The notes: generated by a model from the letters alone, not told the origin. 64,000 nucleotides of DNA from an alpha proteobacterium AAP38 (GCA_001296005.1 LJHR01000011.1:124001-188000); one strand, 5' to 3'; positions 9,080 through 18,326 are shown, counted from the first letter of the stretch. Made by a program: numbers and translations.

Positions 9080-9772
9080 ATGTCCGCGCTGAAAACCGTC
9101 ATCGTCCCGATCAACAAGGCCGGCTGGCCTTTTATCGCCCTGTTCGCCGTGGTCTCGGCCCTGTTGGCCACCCTGTCCCCGGCGCTGGGCTGGATCGGGC
9201 TGGTCCTGACCGCCTGGTGCGTCTATTTCTTCCGCGACCCCGACCGCGTGACGCCGACCAAGCCGGGCCTGGTTGTCTCCCCCGCCGATGGCCGCGTCAC
9301 CTTGATCACCAAGGTCGCCCCGCCGGCGGAGCTGGGCATGGGCGAGGAGAAGCTGACCCGCATCTCCGTGTTCCTGAACGTCTTCGACGTGCATGTGAAC
9401 CGCTGCCCCACCGATGGCGTCATCAAGGCGGCGGAATACAAGCCCGGCAAGTTCCTGAACGCCGACCTGGACAAGGCCAGCGAAGAGAATGAGCGGATGT
9501 CCATCCGTCTGGGCCTGCCTGATGGTCGCGAGATTGCCTTTGTGCAGATCGCCGGTCTGGTCGCCCGCCGCATCATCTGGTGGGTGGCGCCCGGTCAGTC
9601 GCTGAAGGCCGGTGAACGCTATGGCCTGATCCGGTTTGGCAGCCGCTGCGACATCTACCTGCCCGATGGCGTGCATCCGCAGGTCGTGGTGGGTCAGAAG
9701 ATGATCGCCGGCGAAACGGTCCTGGCCGATCTGAACAGCAGCGATGAACAGCGCGAGGGCGAGGTCCGCTGA
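9080..9772 (+). CDS. psd: Phosphatidylserine decarboxylase proenzyme
   Basis: A 230-residue member of the short alphaproteobacterial Psd class. It converts phosphatidylserine to phosphatidylethanolamine at the inner membrane. Two hydrophobic segments lie at about 16-50, followed by the conserved FFRDPDR and SPADGRV motifs. The His of [11 protein letters not shown] and the self-cleavage site RFGSR (Gly187-Ser188), which generates the pyruvoyl group on the alpha subunit, are present. The stop and the next start share TGATG, so psd and pssA form a coupled two-gene operon that runs successive steps in reverse gene order. Confidence 0.96.
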   Translation: MSALKTVIVPINKAGWPFIALFAVVSALLATLSPALGWIGLVLTAWCVYFFRDPDRVTPTKPGLVVSPADGRVTLITKVAPPAELGMGEEKLTRISVFLNVFDVHVNRCPTDGVIKAAEYKPGKFLNADLDKASEENERMSIRLGLPDGREIAFVQIAGLVARRIIWWVAPGQSLKAGERYGLIRFGSRCDIYLPDGVHPQVVVGQKMIAGETVLADLNSSDEQREGEVR

Positions 9773-10620
9773 TGCCGCCGGAGGAGAACCCGTCATCGCG
9801 CACGGGTCACCGGCACCGGGTTCGGCGGCTGCGGCCGCCGCGCCTGAAGGGCCTGTCGATCAACAAGCTGCTGCCCAACATGCTGACGATGCTGAACCTG
9901 GCATCGGGCATGACGGGTATCCGATTCGCCATGGAGGGCAAGTGGCAGGAGGCGGTGATCGCCATCGCCGTTGGCGCCCTGTTCGACATGCTGGACGGTC
10001 GCATCGCCCGCATGCTGAACGCCCAGAGCAAGTTTGGCGAGGAACTGGACAGCCTGTCCGACGTGGTCAGCTTTGGCGTGGCACCGGCCATGATCCTTTA
10101 TCTCTGGTCACTGGACGATGCCCGTACCGTCGGCTGGATGGCAGCCCTGCTGATGGGTGTCTGTGCGGCCCTGCGTCTGGCGCGGTTCAACACCATGCTG
10201 GGGGCGGCGGCGGAGAAACCTGCCTTTGCCTATAATTACTTTACCGGCGTGCCTGCCCCGGCGGGGGCGTTCCTGGCGCTCTTGCCGCTGATTGCGACCT
10301 TGGAGGCGGGGCCGGGCTGGTTCGACAGCCCGTGGATCGTCGCCCCTTGGACCGTGGCGGTGGCGGGATTGATGATCAGTGCCGTTCCCACCTTCTCCAT
10401 GAAGGGGCTGCGCATTCCGCAGCGCTATGTCGTGTTCGTGCTGCTAGGCGTGGGGGCGACCGCTGCCGCCCTGGTCAGTGCGCCCTGGATGACGCTGTCG
10501 GTGGTGGGGTTGGTCTATATCATTTCCATCCCCTTCTCCGCCCGCCGGTACAAGGAACTGGCGGAGGCAGCGGCGAAGTTGCAGGAACGGCCCGAGACGA
10601 TGTCCGGGACTGAAACCTGA
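9772..10620 (+). CDS. pssA: CDP-diacylglycerol--serine O-phosphatidyltransferase
   Basis: A 282-residue multi-pass membrane enzyme that makes phosphatidylserine from CDP-diacylglycerol and serine. The full CDP-alcohol phosphatidyltransferase signature is present with exact spacing: Asp75-Gly76, Ala79-Arg80, Gly89, Asp93 and Asp97. The N terminus has an arginine-rich stretch before the first TM segment (NKLLPNMLTMLNLASG). At least six hydrophobic segments can be counted. The start ATG overlaps the psd stop by one base. A strong hairpin terminator follows. Confidence 0.96.
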   Translation: MPPEENPSSRTGHRHRVRRLRPPRLKGLSINKLLPNMLTMLNLASGMTGIRFAMEGKWQEAVIAIAVGALFDMLDGRIARMLNAQSKFGEELDSLSDVVSFGVAPAMILYLWSLDDARTVGWMAALLMGVCAALRLARFNTMLGAAAEKPAFAYNYFTGVPAPAGAFLALLPLIATLEAGPGWFDSPWIVAPWTVAVAGLMISAVPTFSMKGLRIPQRYVVFVLLGVGATAAALVSAPWMTLSVVGLVYIISIPFSARRYKELAEAAAKLQERPETMSGTET

Positions 10621-10625
10621 TGCAG

Positions 10626-10658
10626 ATCGGGGCCGGTGCAATCCCGGCCCCGATTTCC
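10626..10658 (+). terminator. Rho-independent terminator after psd-pssA
   Basis: A perfect 11-bp stem, 10626-10636 (ATCGGGGCCGG) with 10644-10654, followed by TTCCTC. It lies just after the pssA stop and before the convergent reductase gene. Confidence 0.75.
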
Positions 10659-10666
10659 TCAAAACC

Positions 10667-12118
10667 TCAAATCCCCCGCAGCGCCGCTTTCACCCCGCCA
10701 TCCAGCAGGCCATAGGCGCGTTCCAGGGCCGTGCGGAAGGCGGCGTTGCCGGTCAGGGTTGCTGGGAACACCTGTTCCAGCGCGAAAAAGCCGCAGACAT
10801 CACGGTGCGCGTCGCCGGTGCAGGCCCGCCCGATGGTCAGCAGCGCCTCGGACAGCGGATCAGTCAGCTTGGTTCCATCCGCCACCTTGCTCCGGATGAA
10901 ATGCATCCAGGCTGCCACGGGCAGGGCCAGATTATCGACCGCTGCCCCCGCCGCCAGCCGCTCTGCGATGGTGCCGAACAGGCGGAAGGGTAGCTTGGCC
11001 GACCCGTCCCAGGCGATCTGCGACAGAAGATGCCGGATGCCGGGATTGGCAAAGCGGGCCAGGATGGCGTCGATATAGGCGGGGTAATCGATGCCCGCGT
11101 CGGGGTTCAGGGTCGGACGGATATCGTCCAGCATCAGGCGGCGGACGAATCCGGCCAAATCTGCATCACCCATGGCATCGGCCACCGTCTCATACCCCGC
11201 CAGTGACCCCAGATAGGCCAGCGTCGAATGCGGCCCGTTCAGCAGGCGCAGCTTGGCGCGGTCATAGGCGCTGACATCCTTGGTCAGGGTCACGCCGATG
11301 GACGCGAAATCCGGTCGGACGTTGCAGAACTTATCCTCGATCACCCATTGCGTGAACCGTTCCCGCTGGATCGGCCAATTGTCCGACAGGCCAGTTTCGC
11401 TGGCCACGCGGGCGCGCAGCGCATCGTCGGTGGCGGGCGTGATGCTGTCTACCATGGTGCGCGGGAAGGCGACCTTATCACGGACCCAGTCGGCCAGGGC
11501 CGCATCCTGACGTTCCGCCAGTGCGGCCACGGCGCGGCCCAGCTTATGGCCGTTATCCACCAGATTGTCGCAGGAAATGACGGTGAAGGGGGCGGTCCCC
11601 GCCTTGAACCGGCGGCGCAAACCTTCAACCAGATGGCCGATCAGGCTGACGGGGTTCAGCGGCTCGGCCACATCATGGGCAATATCGGGATGGTCGAAAT
11701 CCAACGTGCCATCGCCCTTCAGGCAATAGCCCTTCTCGGTGACCGTCATGGTGACGATGACGGTATCGGGATTGGCCAGCCGGTCCAGCAGGGCCGCGCG
11801 GTCGCCCGGACCGGCCAGCGTTTCCTTGATCGACCCGATCACGCGATACCGCGTCTCCCGCTCCAGCTCCGCCAGGATATACAGATTATCCTGGGGCCGC
11901 AGGGCATCGCGCACATCGGTGCTGCGCAGGGCGGCGGCACAGATGGCCCAGTTGCCGCCCTTTGCCAGCGCCTCATCGAAGAAAAACGCCTGGTGCGCGC
12001 GGAAGAAGGCGCCGGGCCCGAAATGCACCACACCGATCCCGGCGGCATCCCGGTCATAGGCGGGGCGGGCCACATCGGCGCGCAGCAGGTCCAGATTGGC
12101 GGTGGACAGGGGCGGCAT
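10667..12118 (-). CDS. Mannitol dehydrogenase-family hexuronate reductase (UxuB/UxaB-like)
   Basis: A 483-residue polyol-specific long-chain dehydrogenase. The N-terminal Rossmann region includes GVVHFGPGAFFRAHQAFFFDE (about 27-47), followed by the family hallmark TVTEKGY (about 149) and the C-terminal catalytic domain with the conserved KLRLLNGPHSTLAYLG block (substrate-binding Lys and catalytic Lys/Asn/His region). Family members reduce fructuronate (UxuB) or tagaturonate (UxaB) with NADH. Its start overlaps the stop of the altronate dehydratase gene (TAATG), which favours tagaturonate to altronate reduction. Sequence alone does not settle UxuB against UxaB. Confidence 0.85.
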   Translation of the reverse strand: MPPLSTANLDLLRADVARPAYDRDAAGIGVVHFGPGAFFRAHQAFFFDEALAKGGNWAICAAALRSTDVRDALRPQDNLYILAELERETRYRVIGSIKETLAGPGDRAALLDRLANPDTVIVTMTVTEKGYCLKGDGTLDFDHPDIAHDVAEPLNPVSLIGHLVEGLRRRFKAGTAPFTVISCDNLVDNGHKLGRAVAALAERQDAALADWVRDKVAFPRTMVDSITPATDDALRARVASETGLSDNWPIQRERFTQWVIEDKFCNVRPDFASIGVTLTKDVSAYDRAKLRLLNGPHSTLAYLGSLAGYETVADAMGDADLAGFVRRLMLDDIRPTLNPDAGIDYPAYIDAILARFANPGIRHLLSQIAWDGSAKLPFRLFGTIAERLAAGAAVDNLALPVAAWMHFIRSKVADGTKLTDPLSEALLTIGRACTGDAHRDVCGFFALEQVFPATLTGNAAFRTALERAYGLLDGGVKAALRGI

Positions 12119-13650
12119 TACAGGGTCACTCCGTTCTTCCAGATGGCGATTTCACGCTGGCCGTTCTTTTCCGCGCGGGTTTCCTTGCCTGATGCGGTGT
12201 CCAGGATCAGGGACCACATCGCATCCGCCGCCCCGTCCAGCCCGGCATCGGTCAGGGCCAAGCCCGCATCGAAATCGATCCAGTTCGGTTTCTGCCGGGC
12301 CAGCGCGCTGTTGGACGCGATCTTCAGGGTCGGGGCGGGGAAGCCCAGCGGCGTGCCGCGCCCCGTGGTGAACAGGATCACCGTTGCCCCCGCCGCCGTC
12401 AACGCCGTGGAGGAAACGCCGTCATTGCCCGGCGCCTCCAGCAGGGTCAGGCCCTTGACCCGCCGCTGCTGCCCATAGGCGATGACATCGCACAGGGGCG
12501 CGCGTCCCCCCTTCTGCACGGCACCCAGCGACTTTTCCTCCAGCGTCGTGATGCCGCCCGCGATATTGCCGGGGGACGGGTTCTCATAGACGGGCTGGTG
12601 ATGGTCTAGGAAATATTGCTTGAAGCCATTGACCACATTGACGACGCCGTCAAACACCGTCTCGTCAACGGCCCGGCGCATAAGAAGTTCCTCCGCCCCG
12701 AAAATCTCCGGGATTTCGGTCAGGATGGCGCTGCCACCCGCCGCCGTCACCCGGTCGGCCATGCGGCCCACCAGGGGGTTGGCGGTCAGACCGCTGAACC
12801 CGTCCGACCCGCCGCATTTCAGGCCGATGACCAGATCGGAGGCAGGGCAGGGCACGCGGGCGTCACCCGCCGCGATCTCCACCAGCTCGGCGACCGCATT
12901 GATGCCGTCCTCTATCTCATCGCTGCTGGCCTGGGCGGTAAAGGCGCGCAGGCGTGACCGGTCGATGCCGGGCGCATCGCGCAGAAGCTTGTCCAACTGG
13001 TTGCTCTCACACCCCAGCCCCAGCAGCAGGACGCCGCCGGCATTGGGATGCTGCGCCAGGGCGGCGATGATGGATTTGGTATGGGCCAGATCATCGCCCA
13101 GTTGCGAACAGCCGAACGGGTGCGGGAAGGCGACCACACCATCCACCTTGCCGGCAAAGCGCTGGCTGGCCAACGTCGCGATACGCTCTGCGGTGCGGGC
13201 GACACAGCCGACGGTACACAGAATCCAGATCTCGTTGCGCGTTCCCACCCGCCCGTCGGGGCGGCGGTATCCCATGAAACTCTGGTCAGGCTTCGGCATC
13301 GCGGTCCAGGCCGCATCCGTGCCCGCCGGCGCATACTGATAGCTCAGCGTACCCGACAGGCCGGTGGCCAGATTATGGCTGTGAACATGCGCGCCGGTAT
13401 CAATGCCAGCGGTGGCAACGCCAATTGGCCAGCCATATTTGCGCACCGCTTCACCAGCCCTCAACGGGCGCAGGGCGAACTTGTGCCCGCGCGGAATGTC
13501 GGACAGCAGGGTGACGCTGTGCGCGCCCAGTTCGATCCGGGTGCCGGCCTCCAGCGCCTTGACGGCGATGGCCACATCATCGGCGGGATCGACGATATGG
13601 GCGGGCGGAAGCTCGTCATGCAGCGGTGCGGGTGGTTGCACGCAACTCAT
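12118..13650 (-). CDS. uxaA: Altronate dehydratase (UxaA)
   Basis: A 510-residue altronate hydrolase. It removes water from D-altronate to give 2-keto-3-deoxygluconate (KDG). An N-terminal SAF domain (about 20-95, DDVAIAVKAL...IPRGHKFAL) is followed by the main UxaA domain with GYRRPDGRVGTRN, PHPFGCSQLG, LGLGCESNQ and LKCGGSDGFSGLTANP, which hold conserved metal-site cysteines. The frame is open to 13761, but the ATG at 13650 fits family length and leaves the operator at 13722-13735 upstream. It is the first gene of a two-gene operon with the reductase and is divergent from the ABC transporter. Uronate isomerase (uxaC), needed before these steps, is not in the window. Confidence 0.93.
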   Translation of the reverse strand: MSCVQPPAPLHDELPPAHIVDPADDVAIAVKALEAGTRIELGAHSVTLLSDIPRGHKFALRPLRAGEAVRKYGWPIGVATAGIDTGAHVHSHNLATGLSGTLSYQYAPAGTDAAWTAMPKPDQSFMGYRRPDGRVGTRNEIWILCTVGCVARTAERIATLASQRFAGKVDGVVAFPHPFGCSQLGDDLAHTKSIIAALAQHPNAGGVLLLGLGCESNQLDKLLRDAPGIDRSRLRAFTAQASSDEIEDGINAVAELVEIAAGDARVPCPASDLVIGLKCGGSDGFSGLTANPLVGRMADRVTAAGGSAILTEIPEIFGAEELLMRRAVDETVFDGVVNVVNGFKQYFLDHHQPVYENPSPGNIAGGITTLEEKSLGAVQKGGRAPLCDVIAYGQQRRVKGLTLLEAPGNDGVSSTALTAAGATVILFTTGRGTPLGFPAPTLKIASNSALARQKPNWIDFDAGLALTDAGLDGAADAMWSLILDTASGKETRAEKNGQREIAIWKNGVTL

Positions 13651-13721
13651 CTTGGCGTCATCCTCGGGCATGCGGACAGCCGGCACCTTTCCGGCGCGTC
13701 CCGCGTCTGGCTGATTGAAAC

Positions 13722-13735
13722 TGACACCGGTTACC
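13722..13735. promoter_or_regulatory. ACCGGT-centred operator between uxaA and ABC transporter
   Basis: TGAC-ACCGGT-TACC, 72 bp upstream of the uxaA start and in the divergent control region of the transporter. It is identical over 14 positions to the site upstream of the pectate lyase. It is inferred to be a LacI-family operator. Confidence 0.7.
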
Positions 13736-13814
13736 GGATAGATCAAGAGCACAGGTGGCATCCAAGGCTGACATCGCCGAAGGGGCGACCACCGATAAAA
13801 GCAGGGGAGGGGGC

Positions 13815-14957
13815 GTGGCCAAGGGTCGGGTACTGCTGCGCGGGGTGACGAAATGCTTCGGCGCCGTCGATGTGATCAAGGGTGTGGACCTGGAAATCGC
13901 ACCGGGGGAACTGACGGTGTTTGTCGGCCCGTCGGGTTGTGGCAAGTCCACTTTGCTGCGTCTGGTGTCGGGTCTGGAACTGCCGACCGGCGGGTCGATC
14001 ATAATCGGCGACCGCGATGTCACCCTGGTTCACCCGTCCGAACGCGGCATCGCCATGGTTTTTCAATCCTACGCGCTTTATCCGCACATGAGCGTGGCGG
14101 AGAATATGGGCTTCGGCCTGAAGATCGCGGGCCTGCCCAAACCCCTGATCAAGGAGAAGGTGGCCAAGGCAGCGGAGATCCTGCAACTGACCCCCTTGCT
14201 GGACCGTAAGCCCCGCGCCCTGTCGGGCGGGCAGCGGCAGCGGGTGGCCATTGGCCGCTGCATCGTGCGCGAGCCGGAAGTGTTCCTGTTCGACGAACCC
14301 CTGTCCAATCTGGATGCGGCCCTGCGCGGGCAGATGCGGGTGGAAATCGCGCGCCTGCATGCCAAGCTGGGCGCCACCATGATCTATGTGACCCATGATC
14401 AGGTGGAGGCGATGACGCTGGCCACCCGCATCGTGGTGCTGAATGCCGGGCGGATCGAACAGATCGGCGCGCCTATCGAGCTGTACCGCCACCCCGCCAA
14501 CCTGTTCGTGGCCGGCTTCATCGGCTCCCCGGCCATGAATTTCATGGATGGGATCGTGGAGGCGGTGGAAACCGACGGCGTCAGCGTGCGCCTGAACGGC
14601 GCCACACTGCGCCTGCCCCGCCATGACGCGGCGGTGAAGCCGGGGGCCAAGGTCACGGTGGGCATCCGGCCCGAACATTTCCGTGTCGGCCCGACGCCGA
14701 CGGACATGGACCATGATCAGGCGGTGGAGTTTGACGCCATCATTGATCTGGTCGAACGTTTGGGTGGGGAAACATTGGCGCATCTGCGCATGCCGTCGCT
14801 GTCGGATGGGGTGCTGGTGGTAAAGATCAGTGGCGACGTACCGCTGCGCATCGGTACCGGCCTGCGCGTCGGCGTCCGTCTGGCGCAATGCCACCTGTTC
14901 GACGCCGATGGCCGCGCCGTGGGTGAACCGGCGGCGCGCGCGGTCGTGGCGGCGTGA
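13815..14957 (+). CDS. ABC transporter ATP-binding protein (UgpC/MalK family)
   Basis: A 380-residue ATPase of the CUT1 carbohydrate transporter family. Walker A is GPSGCGKST (38-46). The Q loop (FQSYALYP), signature [13 protein letters not shown], Walker B VFLFDEP and H-switch YVTHDQ are intact. A C-terminal TOBE/MalK regulatory domain follows from about residue 240. I chose the GTG at 13815 because GGGGAGGGGG lies just upstream and the protein then begins like other UgpC/MalK proteins; a GTG at 13755 would add 20 residues. It is followed after 12 nt by two permease genes and faces uxaA across an operator, so the likely cargo is a pectin-derived uronate or oligomer. Confidence 0.93.
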   Translation: MAKGRVLLRGVTKCFGAVDVIKGVDLEIAPGELTVFVGPSGCGKSTLLRLVSGLELPTGGSIIIGDRDVTLVHPSERGIAMVFQSYALYPHMSVAENMGFGLKIAGLPKPLIKEKVAKAAEILQLTPLLDRKPRALSGGQRQRVAIGRCIVREPEVFLFDEPLSNLDAALRGQMRVEIARLHAKLGATMIYVTHDQVEAMTLATRIVVLNAGRIEQIGAPIELYRHPANLFVAGFIGSPAMNFMDGIVEAVETDGVSVRLNGATLRLPRHDAAVKPGAKVTVGIRPEHFRVGPTPTDMDHDQAVEFDAIIDLVERLGGETLAHLRMPSLSDGVLVVKISGDVPLRIGTGLRVGVRLAQCHLFDADGRAVGEPAARAVVAA

Positions 14958-14969
14958 GGGGGCCAGCCT

Positions 14970-15863
14970 ATGTATGACAACCGCGTCTCCGGCTATCTCT
15001 ATATCGCGCCCTTCCTGATCGGTCTGGCGACCTTCACCCTCTTTCCTTTCCTGGCATCCTTCCTGCTGTCCTTTTCGGACTATCAGCTGCAGGACCCGGT
15101 GGAACAGGCGCGGTTTTTGGGCTTGGGCAATTACACGCAGATGGCGGGCGATGACACGTTCCATGGCTCGCTGGGCGTCACCTTCCTCTATGTGTTCATC
15201 ACCGTGCCTTTGAAACTGGCCTTCGCCCTGTTCATCGCCTTCGTCTTGAATTTCAAACTGCGGGGCATCGGTTTTTTCCGCACCGCCTATTACGTGCCCT
15301 CCATCCTGGGTGGGTCGGTGGCCATTGCCGTGCTGTGGCGCTATGTCTTCGCGGGTGACGGGCTGATCAATCAGGTGCTGGTCTGGGCAGGGGGAGAGCC
15401 GCTGAACTGGCTGGGGGAGCCTGCCTATGCCCTGTTCACCGTCGTGCTGCTGCGCCTCTGGCAGTTCGGGTCGGCCATGGTGGTGTTCCTGGCGGGCCTG
15501 CAGAACATCCCCACCGACCTTTATGAGGCGGCGACCATCGACGGTGCCGGCAAGGCCCACATCTTCTTCACCATCACCCTGCCGCTGCTGACGCCGGTGA
15601 TCTTCTTCAATTTCATCATGCAGATCGTGCAGGCATTTCAGGAGTTTAACGGCCCCTATATCATCACGGGCGGCGGGCCCCTGAAATCCACCTACCTGCT
15701 GCCCCTGATGATCTATGAGGAGGCGTTCAAGTACTTCAATGTCGGTTACGCCGCCGCCCTGTCCTGGGCCCTGTTCCTGATCATCGCGCTGTTCACCATC
15801 ATCGCCTTTGCGTCTGCCAAATACTGGGTCTTCTACGGGAATGAGCGGGAGGATGGGGAATGA
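14970..15863 (+). CDS. Sugar ABC transporter permease (UgpA/MalF type)
   Basis: A 297-residue inner-membrane permease with six predicted TM segments, the first at about 8-32 (YIAPFLIGLATFTLFPFLASF). The cytoplasmic EAA loop, which docks onto the ATPase, reads YEAATIDGAGKAHIFFTITLPLL near residue 185. It follows the ATPase by 12 nt and overlaps the next permease by 4 nt (ATGA). It belongs to the binding-protein-dependent transport family for carbohydrates (CUT1). The specificity is inferred only from location in the uronate cluster. Confidence 0.92.
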   Translation: MYDNRVSGYLYIAPFLIGLATFTLFPFLASFLLSFSDYQLQDPVEQARFLGLGNYTQMAGDDTFHGSLGVTFLYVFITVPLKLAFALFIAFVLNFKLRGIGFFRTAYYVPSILGGSVAIAVLWRYVFAGDGLINQVLVWAGGEPLNWLGEPAYALFTVVLLRLWQFGSAMVVFLAGLQNIPTDLYEAATIDGAGKAHIFFTITLPLLTPVIFFNFIMQIVQAFQEFNGPYIITGGGPLKSTYLLPLMIYEEAFKYFNVGYAAALSWALFLIIALFTIIAFASAKYWVFYGNEREDGE

Positions 15864-16732
15864 GCCTGATCAGCGCGCCCCGCCGCGATGTCGCCTGGAT
15901 TGGCCGTTTCAGTGCCCTGCTGCGCTACGCCGTGCTGATTGGGGTGGGGCTGCTCATGCTCTATCCCCTGTTCTGGATGGTGGCCGCCAGCTTCAAGCCG
16001 AACCATGAGATTTTCGGATCGGCCGGCCTGTGGCCGCAGGAACCGACCATGGACGGGGTGGTGAAGGGCTGGCGCACCGGCACCGAATACAGCTTCGCGA
16101 CATACCTGCTGAACAGCTTCGCCTTCATCATGCCGAAGGTGTTGCTGACGGTTGTGTCATCGGTGCTGGTCGCCTATGGCTTCGCGCGGTTCCGGATGCC
16201 GGGCAAGCAGCTTTGGTTTGCGCTGATGGTGGCGACCATCCTGCTGCCGAAAAGCGTGCTGCTGATCCCGCAATATCTGATGTTCCGGGAATTCGGCTGG
16301 CTGGATACCTATCTGCCGCTTTATGTGCCCTGCGCCTTCGCCACGGACGGCTTCTTCGTCTTCATGGTGGTGCAGTTCCTGCGCGGCATCCCGCCCGATA
16401 TGGAGGAAGCCGCCGTCATCGATGGCTGCAACTCGCTCCAGGTGCTGTGGCATGTGGTGGTGCCGGTGATCATGCCGGCCATCATCTCCGTCGCTCTGTT
16501 CCAGTTCATGTGGAGCCTGAACGACTTCCTCTATCCCTTGATCTACCTGTCTTCGGTCGGCAAATACCCGGTGGCCCTGGCGCTGAAAATGGCCATCGAT
16601 GTGACGGAGGCCACGGCCTGGAATCAGGTCCTGGCCATGTCCACCATCGCCCTGCTGCCCTCCCTGATCGTCTTCTTCCTGGCGCAGAAATATTTTGTCG
16701 AGGGGATCACATCGGGCTCGGTGAAGGGGTAG
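15860..16732 (+). CDS. Sugar ABC transporter permease (UgpE/MalG type)
   Basis: A 290-residue inner-membrane permease of the MalG class. The first TM segment is at about 20-42, and the EAA loop MEEAAVIDGCNSLQVLWHVVVP lies near residue 180-205. The end AQKYFVEGITSGSVKG is typical of MalG/UgpE proteins, whose C terminus inserts into the ATPase dimer. It is translationally coupled to the preceding permease. No periplasmic solute-binding protein gene lies on either side: the next gene is an agmatine deiminase on the other strand, so the binding protein must be encoded elsewhere or be shared. Confidence 0.92.
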   Translation: MSLISAPRRDVAWIGRFSALLRYAVLIGVGLLMLYPLFWMVAASFKPNHEIFGSAGLWPQEPTMDGVVKGWRTGTEYSFATYLLNSFAFIMPKVLLTVVSSVLVAYGFARFRMPGKQLWFALMVATILLPKSVLLIPQYLMFREFGWLDTYLPLYVPCAFATDGFFVFMVVQFLRGIPPDMEEAAVIDGCNSLQVLWHVVVPVIMPAIISVALFQFMWSLNDFLYPLIYLSSVGKYPVALALKMAIDVTEATAWNQVLAMSTIALLPSLIVFFLAQKYFVEGITSGSVKG

Positions 16733-16772
16733 TTTTGTCGCATAAGGGGTTGGCCCGCATGCGACACCCAAC

Positions 16773-17786
16773 TCACCCCACCGGCTGCTGTTGCGTGATG
16801 CAGTGGATACCGCCGCCGCCGCGCACGATATCCAGGGCCGGGACGGGGATGATCTTGCGGTCGGGGAACAGCTTGCCGAACAGGCTGATGGCCTCTGCAT
16901 CCATCGGGTCTTCGAACAGCGGCATGACGATGCCGCCATTAGCCATGTAGAAATTGGTGTAGGACAGCGTCAGGCGCACGCCATGCTGTTCCTGACGTGC
17001 CGGTGTGCGCAGGGTCACGACCTCCAGTGGGCGGCCCGCCGCATCGCGTGCGGCCTTCAGCCGGGCGACATTATCCTGGAACACGGGATAGTTCGGGTCG
17101 GACGTATCGTCTGTGACCATGGTCAGCACCACGCCCGGCTTCACAAAGGCTGCGATCTCATCGATATGGCCATCGGTTTCATCTTGCTCATAGCCCTTGT
17201 TCAGCCAGATGAATTCCCGCACGCCCAGATGCGACGCCAGATGCGCCTCGATCTCGCCCCGCGACAGATGCGGGTTGCGGTTGGGGTTCAGCAGGCATTC
17301 CTCCGTCGTCAGCAGCGTCCCCTCGCCATCGACATGGAACGACCCACCCTCCATCACCAGCGGGGCCGCAAACCGCTTCAGCCCCTGGTTCTCCAGGATC
17401 AGGCGCCCGACCTGCGTATCCAGCTGAAAATCGTCATAGTTCCGGCCCCAGGCATTGAAGCCCCAATGCACGCCGGCCACATCGCCCTTGCCGTTGACGA
17501 CAAAGCTGGGCGCGTTATCGCGCAGCCAGCTGTCGGAGCAGGGCACCGGCAGCACCGACACGCCCGGCCCGCAGGCCAGCGAGACATCGGCCAGCGCCCC
17601 GTCGGGGCACAGCATCGTTACCGGTTCGAACTGCGCGATGGCCTTCGCCACCTCGGCATAGGCGGCACGCGCGGCGGGCAGGCCGTTGGGGAACGTCTCC
17701 TCCCGCACCGGCCACGCCATCCAGCAACGCGCATGCGGCGCCCATTCGGCGGGCATGTAAAAGCCTTCGGCGGCGGGATGGGTCAT
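16773..17786 (-). CDS. aguA: Agmatine deiminase
   Basis: A 337-residue peptidyl-arginine-deiminase-family enzyme, converting agmatine to N-carbamoylputrescine and ammonia. Conserved features are the opening MPAEWAPHARCWMAWP, the substrate-binding SDSWLRDNAP, the catalytic GHIDE and the C-terminal nucleophile cysteine in GGGGIHC. The ATG at 17786 is the family-consistent start; upstream in-frame sequence is poorly conserved. The usual partner N-carbamoylputrescine amidase (aguB) is not adjacent or elsewhere in the window. Its position between the uronate transporter and KDG kinase is probably incidental. No ACCGGT operator is seen upstream. Confidence 0.93.
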   Translation of the reverse strand: MTHPAAEGFYMPAEWAPHARCWMAWPVREETFPNGLPAARAAYAEVAKAIAQFEPVTMLCPDGALADVSLACGPGVSVLPVPCSDSWLRDNAPSFVVNGKGDVAGVHWGFNAWGRNYDDFQLDTQVGRLILENQGLKRFAAPLVMEGGSFHVDGEGTLLTTEECLLNPNRNPHLSRGEIEAHLASHLGVREFIWLNKGYEQDETDGHIDEIAAFVKPGVVLTMVTDDTSDPNYPVFQDNVARLKAARDAAGRPLEVVTLRTPARQEQHGVRLTLSYTNFYMANGGIVMPLFEDPMDAEAISLFGKLFPDRKIIPVPALDIVRGGGGIHCITQQQPVG

Positions 17787-17952
17787 GATGCGATCCTTGC
17801 TTCTGATCTGGGCCGGACATGAAAACGCCCCGGCGAGGGTACCCGCCAGGGCGCTGTCATGACAACCATGCCGGTCCAAAAACGGGGGCCAGCTGATGAT
17901 TTTTGGTCAGACTGAAAAATGGGAACTGCTAAAAGAAGCAGGCCTTTCCGCC

Positions 17953-18048
17953 TCAATCACGGCGGTTGGCCGGGTACTGCTCAACCGAAGCGGCATAACG
18001 GGAAAAAGCACCGAGCCGCAGCATAGGAAGCAGGAAAAAGTACCGCAT
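17953..18048 (-). CDS. Possible 31-residue small protein
   Basis: A short ORF starting MRYFFLLPML with a GGAGA ribosome-binding site 6-7 nt before the ATG. The N terminus is hydrophobic and the C terminus polar (ending QYPANRRD). It lies in the 540-bp gap between aguA and kdgK. I recognise no family. The only support is the ribosome-binding site and the gap, so it could be a leader peptide or a chance ORF. Confidence 0.3.
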   Translation of the reverse strand: MRYFFLLPMLRLGAFSRYAASVEQYPANRRD

Positions 18049-18175
18049 GATGTGTCTCCATCGTTGTTTTCGATGGACGTAATATAGTTGCGCAACGGCT
18101 TTTGCGCCATCCGTGCCACGCGCCGGGGCAAGGCTGCGCGGCGCGCATGGCTTGGGGCAGGGGTTCTGGCGTGGT

Positions 18176-18315
18176 TCCCTCACCTCTCCCAAGCCGTCCG
18201 GCTTGAGCCCCTCCCTCTCCCACCTTCGTGGGCGAGGGGTGGAGATTTAGCCCCTCGCCCGCTTGGCAGGGAGAGGGAGGGGCCCGTCGGCGTCAGCCGA
18301 TGGGAGGGTGAGGGA
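18176..18315. repeat. Multi-stem palindromic intergenic repeat
   Basis: A nested palindrome of about 140 bp downstream of kdgK. The outer arms are TCCCTCAC (18176-18183) with 18308-18315. The middle arms 18207-18221 and 18269-18283 match perfectly over 15 bp, and the inner arms 18230-18239 and 18251-18260 over 10 bp. Its purine/pyrimidine-biased arms resemble dispersed repeats common between proteobacterial genes. It may act as the kdgK terminator. The rest of the 17787-18326 gap holds only the possible small ORF. Confidence 0.75.
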
Positions 18316-18326
18316 GCACCATCACC

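Noticed and set aside
16736-16766. TGTCGCA/TGCGACA inverted repeat as a terminator after the ABC permeases.
   Set aside because: Only 7 bp with a 17-nt loop and no T run; too weak to list.
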